A stretch of 64,000 bases of DNA. It comes from Marchantia polymorpha subsp. ruderalis. Lineage: Eukaryota; Streptophyta; Marchantiopsida; Marchantiales; Marchantiaceae. The position numbers and the translations under genes were made by a program. How positions within the stretch are numbered: position 1 is the first letter of the stretch; each line of letters begins with the position of its first letter. The notes below the pieces were generated by a model. That model was not told where the DNA came from and did no database searches. It worked only from the letters and a program-made list of their open reading frames with translations. The stretch spans positions 26,437,501 through 26,501,500 of the forward strand of contig AP031355.1 in the NCBI GenBank assembly GCA_037833965.1, written 5' to 3'. Positions 12,416 through 25,100 of the stretch are shown here, piece by piece.

Positions 12416-14680
12416 CTTGCAGGAGCAGTGTAGACCCTCCAACTGGAGACGAATTTTGGGACCTTCTATAATTCAACAGTCCAAAATTCGTCACTTGCTT
12501 CAATTCCACCCACAATTCCCAGTGACTGATCTCCGTAAGCTGTTGAACGAAGCGTACACTAGAACTTGACTCCTATGTTCTCCCGGAGCCGAGCTTCTCT
12601 TGTTACGGCTTTACGAAAGAAAAACCTGAAGGTTTCGGGTCGAGCACGTAGTGCCTCTCCCTAAGGTCTAAATACGATTAGTGAAAGGAAATTACCACGT
12701 GACTCTTTCTACAACTTCAATCCCTACCCCGTCACATGTATGCATACATATAAGAACTATGTATATATGTTCGTTAATATGATTGTACTTTTCATAGATC
12801 ACATGTTTTAATTAATGCTTTCCGTTGATTTCGGACACCGTTATGTAGTCTCTTTGAAGTGGTCACAAACTGATGACCACTTCAAAGATATGGAAAGACC
12901 ACAAAGTTATGACCCACTTCGTGTAGATGCGTGTATTTAAGTGTTTCATGGAAGATCGATCATAACACTAACTGATCACAAATACTTTAAGAATAGAAGG
13001 TGCGTGCTAATTTTAAACCCAAAGGAGATATGGATTGAACACCCAACAAAAAGATGATTCACATGTATAAATAACATTTTATTTATATTTTTCTTATGAT
13101 TTTGAATGTAATCAACAATAATTTGTATAATTGAAAATTTAGTAGCTTCGAAAACTTAACTGTTTGATGTACAAAACTTAAAAAATCAGGATGGAAAAGA
13201 CGTTAACTTAATTTAAGTCAAACTGATTCAGAAATAAAAATATGATGGACAATAATAAAATCTTTTCACTTGTAGTTAAGTTCCTCTAGAATATAGTTAT
13301 ACAAGTTAAAGTCTTTAAATATATATGTAATAATTGTAAAATATAGTTACACAGGTCATTCGATAGCTGTGTTTCTTCTCATATAGTTTCACATTAATCA
13401 AATATACATTGAGACATATGGATGTCTGGATTTTTTATGCTAAAGTTTTACATATGACAAACCGTTGTTTAAGAAAGATGAGATAAGTGAATTTAGTCTG
13501 TATATTGATCAAATTTGGAAATGAATCAAACAAAAAATAAATAGTTTGTAAGTGAAGAAAACATTGGGGTATTTATTCAATCTATGTGATGCATTGAAGA
13601 TAAAGAATGTGATTTTTTTTCATTATAGTATGTGAATGTTCATTTTGGTTACAAATTTTTTTATGAAAACCATTGTAAAACGAAAAATTTCATATAATAA
13701 ATATGTACTATAATTCAAAATCATATTGGATATTTTTATATATATTTAATATGAGTCTTAAAAAAGATGTGGCAAATTGATATCAAATCCATATAGCTTG
13801 TGATTGAGTTATATATTATGGCTAATCCAAAAAAAATCTAGTTTATTCAAACGTAACATATAATGTTGATAACAATTACAAGTATTGATACTGAAAATTG
13901 TGAAAAAATATTATCAATTTTTGAGGATAAATACTTGAAAAATCTCACGTATTTAATATTCTGCATAAGATCTAATGTTGATATTTGTATGATTTTGATA
14001 TGCATATAATTATTAAATCTATACAAGATATATTGGAAAAATGTGAAGTCAATTTCAAGTTGTTCAAAAATCAAAAGAATAATGATTTTTGTTATAGATC
14101 TACTCTAATGTCAAATTTTTTTGGAAATTGTCAGTATTAATCAAAGTTAAAAGTGTAGATTTGATTTGTTTACACTTGAATCAAAATAACAATTGTAGAG
14201 ACTGGAAGAAAATTTGAAATCATGTTAAAATGTTTGACATACATGAGATAAAGTATAGTTGATGTTGCAATGTCAATTTTTCAACTTAAAAAACGGTTTT
14301 TTATTCTAACTTCAAAGTTATTAGTAGGTTACTAGCATATATAAAATTAATATTGATATAGTGTCATACATTATTGTCCACAGCAATTTTATCTACTCTT
14401 TTGCACTTAGGATCCACTTTTATCTTCCTTTAAGATATTATCTTAATCTTTTATTTCATCACAGAGTTGCCATCCACAACATGTTGACTAGTGTACACTA
14501 CTAAATTTGTCCCCAAAAGTTTTAAATAATCACTTTGTGATCGTACAAAAAATACACAATATGAAAATTTATCACTTTGTTTACTTGTGAACCTCCAAAC
14601 ATATGAAATTCAAATTGATAGTTGTTTATGTTATCCAGATGCACAACATGATTCTCATGCTACAACAAGATAATACTAGA
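12416..14680. other. RBR upstream region, then AT-rich intergenic DNA
   Basis: 12416-12620 is normal-GC leader or promoter sequence for the minus-strand RBR gene. From about 12700 the DNA is AT-rich with no recognisable gene. A short foldback lies at 12852-12887. Confidence 0.5.
12852..12887. repeat. Perfect foldback, 14-bp arms
   Basis: CTTTGAAGTGGTCA (12852-12865), an 8-base loop, then its exact reverse complement (12874-12887). A third partial copy of the word (ACCCACTTCG) lies about 30 bp downstream. Confidence 0.9.
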
Positions 14681-14689
14681 GTAGAATTT

Positions 14690-15640
14690 GACATGGAATA
14701 GCTCCACATTGCTCGCACTCCAATCCATGTTTTGGTTTATTGAAGCAATTCGAATTATAAAAGCACCTAAAGAAACTAGAATAAATGTGCAAGAAAAATT
14801 TGACGAATACTGTATGAAACTTCAAAATTTTGTCAATTAAGTTCAGCTTCTATTCTTCCACACATATACTGAAAAAAAAAACACAAATCGGATTCATTGA
14901 ATCTACATTCATTCATTGAAACCACATTATCTTGGTATTTATCATTATTGAAAAAGAATTATACATGTTTAGCAAATCTATATCATTTCTTGGAACGATT
15001 AAATCTGAACTTGGAGAAAGATATCAAACTCCTATAGCAACAACAAAAATTTGAACACTCCAACAACGATGGTTGCATGTGATTTCAATTGATACAGTAC
15101 TTAATACATAACCATGTTTTGATGGGACTCCGTAACTATATCAAAATTTTGTTGCAAAACTTGCCCAACCCAAGTACTCTTTGACAGAACATTATTCAAA
15201 CAATACTCTTCTACAAATAGGCCATCTAGCAACTACAGTTGACACTATTGTATTTTGATCATATGGAGCGGATTTATAGTTCTAGGCCTACAAACATCTT
15301 CAAGCGCTCTGACATCGAAGTACATGCAAATTAACACCTTTGAGAATCAAGAAGTTAACGAAAGAAGAGAAAAAAAATTCTCAAAGAACATTTGTGTTTT
15401 TATTGTGGAGTCAAGAATCACAATTTGAAACATTGCAATGTGAAATTTTTGTTGGTAATCATAAATTACTTGTTGTAAATTACTATAAATTATCATGTTA
15501 TAAGAATTCTTTTAAAAACAAGGATGACATGCTCACCATCCAGGAATATGTACACTTCACCTGGAAAGAACATTTATCTATAATAATTTTTTAAAAAAAT
15601 TACCCTAGATTGGGAAAGAAACTAAGATTCTTTTACACTC
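14690..15640 (+). mobile_element. Probable Ty3/gypsy-like gag remnant
   Basis: Around 15340-15450 the plus strand carries an LTKEEKK-type basic segment followed by a CCHC zinc-knuckle-like spacing, the arrangement found just before the nucleocapsid finger of Ty3/gypsy gag. The preceding 600 bases have a gag-like mix of residues but no firm motif. It is a broken fossil with many breaks. No reverse transcriptase, integrase or LTR was recognised, so the family call is tentative. Confidence 0.4.
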
Positions 15641-15811
15641 TTTCACCGCCCTGAATACAGAGTGTAAGGATGACATGCTCACCATCCAGGAATATGTACA
15701 CTTCACCTGGAAAGAACATTTATCTATAATAATTTTTTTAAAAAATTACCCTAGATTGGGAAAGAAACTAAGATTCTTTTACACTCTTTCACCGCCCTGA
15801 ATACAGAGTGT
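15520..15811. repeat. Near-perfect 2 x 146-bp tandem duplication
   Basis: Unit 1 is 15520-15665 and unit 2 is 15666-15811. Both run from AAGGATGACATGCTCACC to TACAGAGTGT. The only difference I see is in the T/A run in the middle. Each unit ends in an inverted ACACTCT...AGAGTGT pair. It lies at the 3' edge of the gypsy-like remnant. Confidence 0.95.
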
Positions 15812-18090
15812 AGTGTCAAGAGAGTGAATAACCGTCATTGAAGAACGGAGGTCATATTAAGAAGATTCATGCATTTAAGTGAGTGATTTTAGCCGTCTTC
15901 GCATGTCCGGTGGCTAAAATGACGGCTTCAATATCCAATAAGATTCATTCAAGACAGGAATTTGATTCAATTGCATGAATTTTGACGGCTTGTAGTGTTA
16001 GGAAGATTGCGGAGCATTTATTCCTTCTCTCTCGCTTTTACTCTCTATTCTCCACTCCAGAGTGTGTACCCAGAAACCTCTCCGTTTCTAGATGTAGCTC
16101 ATTGTTCAAATTTCCTAATTTTGGCTTTGGAGATGCCGCAAGGATTTCTGTTGCATATGCCTGCGGTACGGACTATTTGCACGGTCATACAGTATTGGAG
16201 GATTTTGGAGGCAAAATCCTCCAATAACTAAATGACCGTGCAAACAGATTTTAGTGCAAATGACCTTGGTCACCGTCCACCTCTGATACGTACCATGATT
16301 TTGGCTAGTGAGGTACGGGCTAAGGACCGTGATAATATTCGAAGAGTGCTTGTGAAATGTAACGGAACTCGATTAAATGTTCTGAACATAGACTTCGATA
16401 CTTAGCAAGCCTTACACATGCGTATATGAAAGTCATGATATGATGATACTGACCTTGCACCTTTCAAAAGCTTTAAGCATGAGCATGGAGTCAGGGACAG
16501 TTTGAGTTGCATCGAATTATCAATTCAGCCTAGAGCGGTGATTTCTGATTGATGTTGAGACTCAAGACAAATACTTTCCCTCATGTTTCTCACACTGGAT
16601 GTTTAAGAATGACAAACTTTGGCTTTGTAGAGTATCTTCGACGGTTCTATCTATATTTTTTCAGCTGATTTTTTTGTAGAAGTCGATCAAAGACATGTTT
16701 TTCTCTGTTAAAGAGATGTCAGGTTTCTATAGCTCAGATGACTAACATGACGAGCCTACCATACACGTGGTTCGTAGAAGTGATGCAATGTTACAATCAG
16801 CTGCATTATCCGAGCACCCAGTTCTTTCAATATATCCCACTTTCTCTCCATGACTGAATGTTGAATGTTTGTTTGTTGAATGTTCTCCATTGAGTGTTCT
16901 CACAATTATTCGTCGAGTGAACAACAGCAAACGTGGTGAACAGGTACTCCGAGCTTAGTGAAAGCTCCAGAAAAAGCCTACATTTCATCATTTTTAGAGG
17001 AATTATTCAATTTTACAAGCATAACAGTCTGACTATTGCAATGTCAGAGATTTTGAAAATTTTTACTACTTATAAGCTCAAAACATCAAATTCTTCAAGA
17101 TATTCGATATAATTTCGTTAACGGAAATTAACATGAAAGTAACGTATACATTCCTTAACTTCATTAATCAATCATATTGACGTTGTGTATGTTTTAATGA
17201 TAATTCAACATTTTATAATGAGAAATTTTAAATGACAACTGCAAGTGAGTAATTATTTTCTAGCTAGCGCATTGAAGATTTATTGCAGTTAAATATTACT
17301 GTAAAAAAAATTACATAAATGATATGGTGTGTATGACGGTTATGGTACAAGATTATCATAAGATATTATAGTAGAAAAAAACGGTTAACACTGCAGACTA
17401 CAAAGTAGATAAATATGGCTCAAGTTGAATTTTCAATGCAAAAGGTCAAATAATAATCACTTAACATAATGATATTTAAAATCTTATCATTTGAAATAAA
17501 CTTGAATGCACGTTGTTAAGAACAGCGAAGCCAAATACAAGATTCTAGACATCTCTTATAAAACTCAACGTTTATAGGTTTTCATTTAAAGCAATGTATA
17601 TACAATTGTGCACAGAGATATTGTGCACTCACTTTCAGTGATAGCCATAGAGATCAATACATAGGGGTTAAAAGTATGCAGTTAAATTAAACCAAGAAAG
17701 ATATGTCAGCTTGAAAATGACATATTTCCCTGCTATTAGAAGTAAGCACCGTCCTACCCATTTGCTTTCATTCCTTGGCCGAGTTCATGGAGATGTTTAT
17801 GTAATTGTTGATATTTTGCTGGTTTTTTTTTCATAATAGCAAACGCCACATGTCATGGGCACGCAATATTTAATGAATATTGCTTACGACGAAAGGTTCT
17901 AACAGCTAGAACCCTACATGAAGATGTTTATATGGTCACATCTATGTGCGCCATGTGACACTGACCAACCAATGTATACATTAAAAATGATATCAATCTT
18001 TTTCTCAAACCTCCAATCTCAAGGCTGATCTGAGAATGACTTGAAATCCTCCCTTGAAGTTCTGTCTCGAGTTGACATTGCCAGAAGCAT
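15812..18090. other. Intergenic stretch with a two-tier foldback
   Basis: No recognisable gene. 15982-16231 has two overlapping frames of about 80 codons, of which the one from 15982 is Ser/Phe-rich at its N-terminus. They run straight into the foldback at 16176-16244, and neither matches a family I know. 15889-15919 holds a short inverted TTTTAGCC/GGCTAAAA pair. The rest is AT-rich. Confidence 0.45.
16176..16244. repeat. 69-bp two-tier foldback
   Basis: Outer arms TTTGCACGGTCAT/ATGACCGTGCAAA (13 bp, perfect) and inner arms TATTGGAGGATTTT/AAAATCCTCCAATA (14 bp, perfect) are separated by a small asymmetric bulge, with a 6-base loop (GGAGGC). An RNA copy would form a stable hairpin. The perfect pairing could equally be a recent DNA-level inversion event. 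No target duplication was found at its edges. Confidence 0.95.
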
Positions 18091-18095
18091 CTACT

Positions 18096-18880
18096 TAGGC
18101 TTAGCCACGGTCCGGTTAACCGGTTAAGAAAAAAGGTAATACAATTAACCTGTTAACCAGTCCATTTGAGTAGTACTTCCTTTCTCTGCTTGTTTTCTCC
18201 TTTTTATAACTTGGTCCCCTTCTGGAATTCATTACATTTAATTAGATCCCACTTCACGTCTATCCATAATCTTTTTCCTTTTAGACCACGGTTTTTCTGT
18301 CATAAAATAAGACATGTATCACTTTTTAAATCTTTTCGTCTTTTTTCGTCGATAGTATATTAAGAAGTACAACCATAGCCTCCTCCTTACATGGTTGTGA
18401 TCCCAAAATCAACTCCACATAAGAAGGTTTCGGTTTCTTCTAATGTGCAATGTGAATCAAAATAGGGCATCGAGTCGTCCTCAATCGATCTGAGCTATCG
18501 AAGTTGTGCCATCCATCGCCTGTAGCAAGCTATCATTTGGACGTCTATGAAAACATCATCAGCGCTGTAAATGAGAATTGCACTTTTCTCCTTTTGCCTC
18601 CTTTGCAAACTCTCGAGAGGTCCCTCATCTTTCAAAACGAGGAGAGGGGCGTACGTGAATATTAAAGGTATAGCATGTGAGGCCTGCGCTATTTATTATA
18701 TGGGAGGGCATGTGGCTCGAGTAAAATGCTCTTGCTCAGCAAGAGCAAGAGCAATTTATGGGGAGAAAAAGAAATGGGGACCAGTTAAGCGACCTGTTAA
18801 CCGGTCCCAGGGAACATTGAGACCGGTTAAACCGGACCGACGATTAACCGCCAGTCCGGACTGGACGGTGGCCAAGCCTA
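18096..18880. mobile_element. Non-autonomous hAT element, copy 1 (785 bp)
   Basis: The left end TAGGCTTAGCCACGGTCCGG and right end ...CGGTGGCCAAGCCTA form terminal inverted repeats. The element is flanked by a perfect 8-bp direct repeat CATCTACT (18088-18095 and 18881-18888). Eight-base duplications and TAG/CTA ends are hallmarks of hAT elements. Both subterminal zones carry repeated GGTTAACC/CCGGTTAACCGG words. The right end has a small insertion relative to the left. The interior has no transposase, so it depends on an autonomous partner. A 9-bp-arm hairpin sits at 18728-18746. Copy 2 is at 62417-62946. Confidence 0.93.
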
Positions 18881-19292
18881 CATCTACTGGCCGGTGGCAG
18901 TTCCCTCACTTGTCAACTTTCAGATGAAGTGTTGGCTCGACCACCAGAAGAGCGCCACCTGGTTGCAGACTTGGCTCTCTTTTAAGCGAAGATCTTCAAA
19001 GTACAAGGCACGGCACGAGGACACAGGCTTTCTTGCACGATCTTGGGACAGTTCTTCAGATGTTAAAACTTGACTCTACTGGTCGGAATCATTTCTAATG
19101 GCTACACGTGTCAAGCGAAGAAGGATTTACACTTCATTTATATTCTGACCTCGGTGACTTCGGAGCTACATTGTGTAATCAGTTTACTGTGAAGGGTGTG
19201 AAGGTTGGTATTGATCTACACTGTGTATTCAGCTGCTTCACGATCAAAGTTCTGCTCTTGGCTAAAAATATGTGAGTTCATCTCGATCATCT

Positions 19293-19330
19293 CGGCTATA
19301 TCATCTCACCGGTGTGAGATGATATAGCCG
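19293..19330. repeat. Perfect foldback, 17-bp arms
   Basis: CGGCTATATCATCTCAC (19293-19309), loop CGGT, then the exact reverse complement (19314-19330). A further GTGAGATCACCGGTGAG palindromic word follows immediately. Confidence 0.95.
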
Positions 19331-19369
19331 GTGAGATCACCGGTGAGAATAGACAGCTTCAAGCTGCTG

Positions 19370-21600
19370 TATTTTGTTGCTGTCACAGTCTTCTCCAGAC
19401 GTTAAAGTTAAATTTGGGCTCAGATGCAAGAAGCCTCTGCTTGCGCTCCGATTTTGTTGCTGTTCTGATTGCGCTCCGAAGCATCGACCGAGCCCGGTGC
19501 CCATCGCCCGTACTGAGCTTCATCATCATTCCTTCCCTCCCTCCCTCCTCCTCCTCGTCTCCTTTTCTTCTCCTCCTCCTTCTCCTCTTTTCTTCCTCGT
19601 CGTCGTCGTCCTTGGACCGGCGCGCTCACGACCCTGGGGTCGCTTCTCATCTCTCGTGTCCCTGCCTGCTGCCGCTGCACAGCGCGACGAGATCGGCTCT
19701 TGGTATTCGCCCGCTCCTCTCTCCAGCACACGTCGATTTGCATGCCCTTCTCGCAGCCACTCTCGCTCGCTTGTTGCCGTGGATTTGTGGACTCTGGTCC
19801 TCGTCTTTTTCTGCGATGAGGTCTGTCCGTTGCTCGAGTCCTTCTGCATTCTTTCTTGATGCGCGTCCGAGGGATCCAAGGGATCCTAGGGACCCGGATT
19901 CTGTGAGATCCAGCCCCCCCGGTGTTTCGTATATTGCTGGTGCATCTGTAATTTCATTTCGTGCTGTCTCGGTTGGCGTGAGGACGTGAGGAGGAAGTTC
20001 TACCTTGTGCGGAACGAGGCTCCGATCGACTGTTTGCTTCTGCCAACTGTCGACTTCGCTTTTTGTCCAGTTTGTCGCATCGTCGTCTTGCGCTGTGCCC
20101 GCCTTCCGCCGTCCATGTGAGAGTACATGCAGACGAGCCCAAGGAAGGAAGGAAAGAGTGCGGGTCGGGTCAGCGTTAGCACTTGAGATTTCCGGCTTAC
20201 TGCCTACGAGTGGAGACTCGCTGGAGCCTAACCTTCCAGCTCGAGGCAAAGGTCGGATTGTCTCCGGCTGTTCTCAAGACACTCGCTACTCTCGCGAAGG
20301 TGTCCGGGTCGGTGTCGTTTCAGCCGACTCGCGGTTCTCTTTTATCTCTGTTAGTTCGTACCGGAGGACTACCGTACTGGATGAGTTGAGGAGTGTGTAG
20401 CAGGGTACTTGGCGTAATTTTTTCTAAGAGTGTTGGTGAGTCCTCATTTCTTCTCCCCATCACAGTGCGCAGCTCGTGAGGATGAATGTTCGGACGGACC
20501 TTAATCTATTTCAATTCAATGGTTCCAATTCTGTGAAATAGGCCGGAGTCATCCCGGAGTGCCGCAGAAGGAGGTTCTTCGAAACTCCCCCGGACATCGT
20601 CAAGCGCAAGCAGCAAAACGCCCAGCGACGCAAGTCACGGTACTACGCAAGAACCTTTCTCGTCTGGATCTTGTTTTTTTTCTTGGATGGGGATGGCTGA
20701 GGGAGCGAGAGAGTCTCAGTTAGTCGGACCGCCGGGAGTGGGGAGAATCAACAGGCGGATATAGTTCTTAGACCTGCCACCGACGAATTTTCTCATAATT
20801 AACGAAGGCTCTCACGCGATGACTTCTCCTAGCATTCTTTCCATTCTGCCTTCGGTGAAGACTAGGACCACGAGGTGAGCGAGCACGAGGGTCGGTGTCG
20901 TTTCAGCCGACTAGTGGTTCTCTTTTACCTCTGTTAGTTCGTTCCGGAGAGACTGGGTGAGTTGAGGAGTGTGTAGCAGGATACTTGGCGTAATTTTTTC
21001 TAAGAGTGTTCGTGAGTCCTCCCCCTTTGGGAACAGGTGCAGTGCAGAAGAGTTCAGACCGTCGTGGTGAGTCTTACCCCTCTTGTGTTATGTTGTCGCT
21101 GAGAGCTGAAAGAGTACGAGTCTTGGAGGTTTCGGAGTAGTATGATCCGAAAGGAAGGAAGGAAAGAGTGTTGGTCGGGTCAGCCTTAGCACTTGAGATC
21201 TCCGGCTTACTGCCTGTGAGTGGAGACTCGCTGGAGCCTTACCTCTTCTCGCTTCATGGGCCCATTGGCCGGCAGGCTGGGCTACACTCTTCCACACTTG
21301 GAATATTTTCCAAGTGCTTGTCTACCTGGTTTGTCCTGGCAGTAGTCCAAGGTAGATAGAGTCAGTCCTATTCCGACGTTCAGGCCCCCGGGTGTAAATG
21401 CAGAGGGTGGGAGGGGGCACCTTTCTGTGTAGAACGCAAGTGTTCGGTCTTGGGCTTTTCTTCTTCCACACTTGGAATATTTTCCCTTCTTCACCACTGG
21501 CGCTTGCATATAAGGGCTGATGGGTCTGACAGTTTGTTACTGTGTTTGCTCCTAAGCGCTTCTTCCTGTACACTTACATGACATCTATCGATTCTGCAAT
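19370..21600 (+). other. GC-rich, pyrimidine-rich, internally duplicated region (possible transcribed leader)
   Basis: 19500-19620 is a strong CT tract on the plus strand, like the leaders of plant housekeeping genes, followed by about 1.5 kb of unusually GC-rich DNA. Long overlapping open frames on both strands (for example 19414-19989 +, 19647-20249 -) reflect low stop-codon frequency rather than a recognisable protein. Two blocks are present twice in direct orientation in the order A-B-B-A: A at about 20145-20240 and 21153-21245, B at about 20305-20445 and 20888-21020. GTGAGT-like donors end both B blocks. A 23-bp direct repeat starting CTTCCACACTTGG lies at 21289 and 21463. I read it as a possible 5' leader and intron of the ORF at 21737, without proof. 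Confidence 0.35.
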
Positions 21601-21736
21601 GAGTTCTTAGTTTTCGTTATATCATGAAACGCATGAGGGCAAGATGCTCTCGTGCAAAAGCATGGAGCAACAGTCAGCTCAGATTTCTTCCTGTAGATCA
21701 TGAAGACTTCTAATCTTGATGCTCTGAAGAAAGTTG

Positions 21737-22138
21737 ATGCTTCGCCTTATCCTCTCTGATGTTAATCCATCGGTATTGATGAGTCGCTATCCGTCGTCTT
21801 TCCAGCGAGCAGTTGAAGTCAAAGCAAGAGCTTTGCGAATGGCCTCAGAGCTTGGGCATAACTCCTCGGCCGTTGGAGCTAACTTGCCCCCTTCTCCAGC
21901 TGCAAATCAGACCAGATCTCCGCAAAGAAATTCTGGAATTCAACGAAATTATTCTTCACTGGCGAGGACTAGGTCTTGGAGTGGTGGATGCATGTCCGGT
22001 GGACTGCAAAGAAATTCATTACGTTTCATTGATATTGAGATGACCAGACATACCGTGAGAAAGAGGTTTGATCAGGTGAAAGAATACACAAAAATTCAAT
22101 CAGCAGCTGGGGTGCAAAATCAGGGACATGGTAACTGA
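21737..22138 (+). CDS. Hypothetical basic protein or terminal exon, 133 aa
   Basis: An ATG-started frame of 133 codons lies downstream of the GC-rich leader-like region. The product is Ser/Arg/Asn-rich and basic, with no membrane segment and no motif I recognise. A second frame overlaps it (21813-22043), so coding status is uncertain. If real it is more likely the last exon of a spliced gene beginning near 19.4 kb. The sequence turns AT-rich right after the stop, as a 3' untranslated region would. Confidence 0.3.
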   Translation: MLRLILSDVNPSVLMSRYPSSFQRAVEVKARALRMASELGHNSSAVGANLPPSPAANQTRSPQRNSGIQRNYSSLARTRSWSGGCMSGGLQRNSLRFIDIEMTRHTVRKRFDQVKEYTKIQSAAGVQNQGHGN

Positions 22139-25100
22139 ATTAAATATTTCCCCTTTGATTTGTGGAGGTTTAAAGTAGGGTAGTTCCATATGAGCGTGCG
22201 CAATTTAGTTGGACCTGCAACGCAATTTGTTTTACAATATCGAACTTCTCCAATCAATCCATGCATTTGTTATCTCCAGATTTTTTATTGTCTTGAATAC
22301 CTCGCCGTTTGTGTTACTCTCATGCAATGTGTTGTGGAGAATATTTAACGCAGATGTATGCATGACAACCAAGCTTTGTGAAAGAAAGCAAACTTGGAGT
22401 TTAATTGAAGCAGACACTGTTACAGGTTGCTTCTTTGTTACATTTTGGGAGGGAGAAGCTGTATGATTGACTTAATCTCATTTTTTATAGACAAAAAATT
22501 GTAGCAATAGTTGTTTTCAATCCAGCAGTGCTTTTTAAAAGACACTTCCTTTCATTAGTTTACAACTTACGTTGTGTGTTATGAAATATGCAACGAGTTT
22601 TTGATAATTTGAGTTTGTGAATATGTATGACATGGGATAGAGACAAGTATATTAAGATCGTTTCCCGTGATTCTTCCTATCAAAATTTACGGTCAGATAT
22701 ACCTGTCGGTCTGAACATTCTTTTCACATACAGGAGGGAAGATAATTATGTAAAGCCTTTTGACATGTAATAAGTGAACGTCATTTTCAGAATACAAGGT
22801 GACAAGGGAAAGTACAAAATTTGATCATTATTTTTTCATTTGAATTTATGCTCCCTCTTCTAGCACGTTTGTGTACACCAAATTTTACATCATATTTGTT
22901 ATAAACATGACTAAGATGGATCGTGATTAGTTCGATAAAAAGATAATTTTTTAGCTATTGATATTTTACCTCTCTACTGAAAACCATATGTTTTCCGTTC
23001 TGAGGGATAAATTTTAAGAAGAAATTCAGTGTTTTAAAGTATGATTAGCTTCAGTTTATCAAACTTAGGTTAAAGATGAAACACGTAGTCCAGCTTATAT
23101 GAAATGAATCAAGGAGTAATAGATTCAATTCTCGGCTACATGGTTGGATGGTTACTTGCAAAACTCAATTATATGTATGTATCAAAGAAGCATCAGTTGG
23201 TAATTAATACAGCATATTCATTTGTCACTATTTGTCATCAAGATGCAGTGTTCCAACCCTTATAGGTGGTTCCAAGAGGATAGATCCATTATTATAGAAA
23301 AAGCCTTGCTTTGACCATAAAATATTGTCCAAAGATATATTTATAAGAAATTTTTTTTACTTGTTACCAAAATCAATCCAGTTTTCTATTAAAATGATTT
23401 AATATATTTTTATTGCATAATTTTCTTTGGTGTATCCAATGAAATATCAAGTTCATGGAAATTTCATACGCTAAATGAAGATGATGAGAATTTTGTTTTT
23501 TTAAGTATGATATATTTCGTTAAAAATCGTAACATGATAGGTTGGAGACAAAATCGGAATAATTTTTAGGAAGATAGATATATTCCAAAATTGTTTCATA
23601 TTTTTTACAGATTTTTTTTAGTTTTTAGTTTAAATATAAGTATATAACATTCAAAACTTAAATTCTTTGTAAGAGATGACTCAAGCAAAAATTTTACCAA
23701 AATCCAAAGTCAAAATTTTGTGAAGAAATCTTCAGACAATTATTTTAACAATACTAATGAATATTCTTATTTTATTTTATAATTATCTTAAGTATGTGTT
23801 TTATAAATATTTTCCACTTGATAAAAGACCTCAGTGAGCTCTTTTGAAGAGATTTCAGTTGTACTCGAGAGCTAATCTTTGTTATAACTCTGAGAATCTA
23901 TTATGAATAAAAAATATTTAAGGGATTATACTTCCAAATAACAGGATTGCATTTAAAATTGGCTTCAAAATTAAATTAGCCAATAGTGACCAACTTTATA
24001 AGTGTCATCTAGAGTATTTAAAACTTAAAAAGACTGGCATCGAGATGAAATGATGACAAAAAAATTGTAATGTCTAGGTTATTCTTCCTAGGTAGTGAGC
24101 GGAAACTAAAAGCAATAACAATGATACACTTGGAAAATATAAATTAGCATAGTCCTATAAAGATGAGAAGATTCCATCGAGTAATACAAACAAGTTTTTC
24201 AACATAAATAATGAGGCTAGATCCAGTAGCATCACAATGAACAAAACATCACCTGGGAAAATGTAAAATTCTCGGTTAAACCAATAACATACAACATCAG
24301 CACTCAAAGAATCATCAACGAACTTGTCCATTGTCATGTGGATGATTCAATCCACATGAAAGTGGACAAGTTGGTCAATCACTTCCATGTGGATTGCATC
24401 TACTATTGCTGTATGTATAACAAGAAATACACTTTGATTAAAAAACACCAAATTTTTCAGAACCCCGTAGGTTTAAAAAATTATTTAAATTATCTAAATC
24501 ATGGAAAAAGTAGGATAGGTTTAGATCAAATTTGATTGAAGAAACTCCCTCTGAGAAGCATCACGAATAACATAGTTTTAAAGGATCAGAAACCTGGAAC
24601 CGTTGTTCAGATGGCGTATCCAGATCGTCAACTGAATTGTTAAAACATAACATATCATATGATCCGACATTTGTGGAGCGGAGCCAATTGTATTAGTTGG
24701 GTTTGAGTCAAATGGTTTAATCGTTCCAAAACTTTTGAATTTATTTTCAAAAGTTATTGTTTTATTTTATTAATTTATTTTCCGATCATCGACTATAGCA
24801 TTAGCTGCGAATCATAACAGCTTTAACACATTAGCAATGAGTTTGTTTGTCAATGATGTTTGAGAAAGAGTTTGTACATATGTTAGTAATGAGAGTGAAA
24901 TTGATGATGAGATCTTATCTTGATGCATCTTTTGAGAAAATATACAAGTAAGAATACAATTTATTTAGCTATATTTTAACTTTAGAATTATAGTATCATT
25001 TTTTAAGTTATATTCTCAGTTTTTCTAATATCGTTAGCACACTTGTATATCAATAACCAATTTAGTCTGATTAACTATTGTTAAATCACTTTGCAATTGT

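Noticed and set aside
19414-20400. Long Ser/Arg/Leu-rich proteins on both strands
   Set aside because: Overlapping frames arise from low stop-codon frequency in GC-rich and CT-rich DNA. There is no domain and no conserved motif.
21289-21485. 23-bp direct repeats as target-site duplications around an insertion
   Set aside because: Too long for known target duplications, and the enclosed 151 bp has no terminal repeats. More likely a local duplication.
24323-24370. MicroRNA precursor
   Set aside because: The stem is too short and is split by a 4 x 4 internal loop, with no arm long enough for a 21-nt duplex. Kept only as a foldback.
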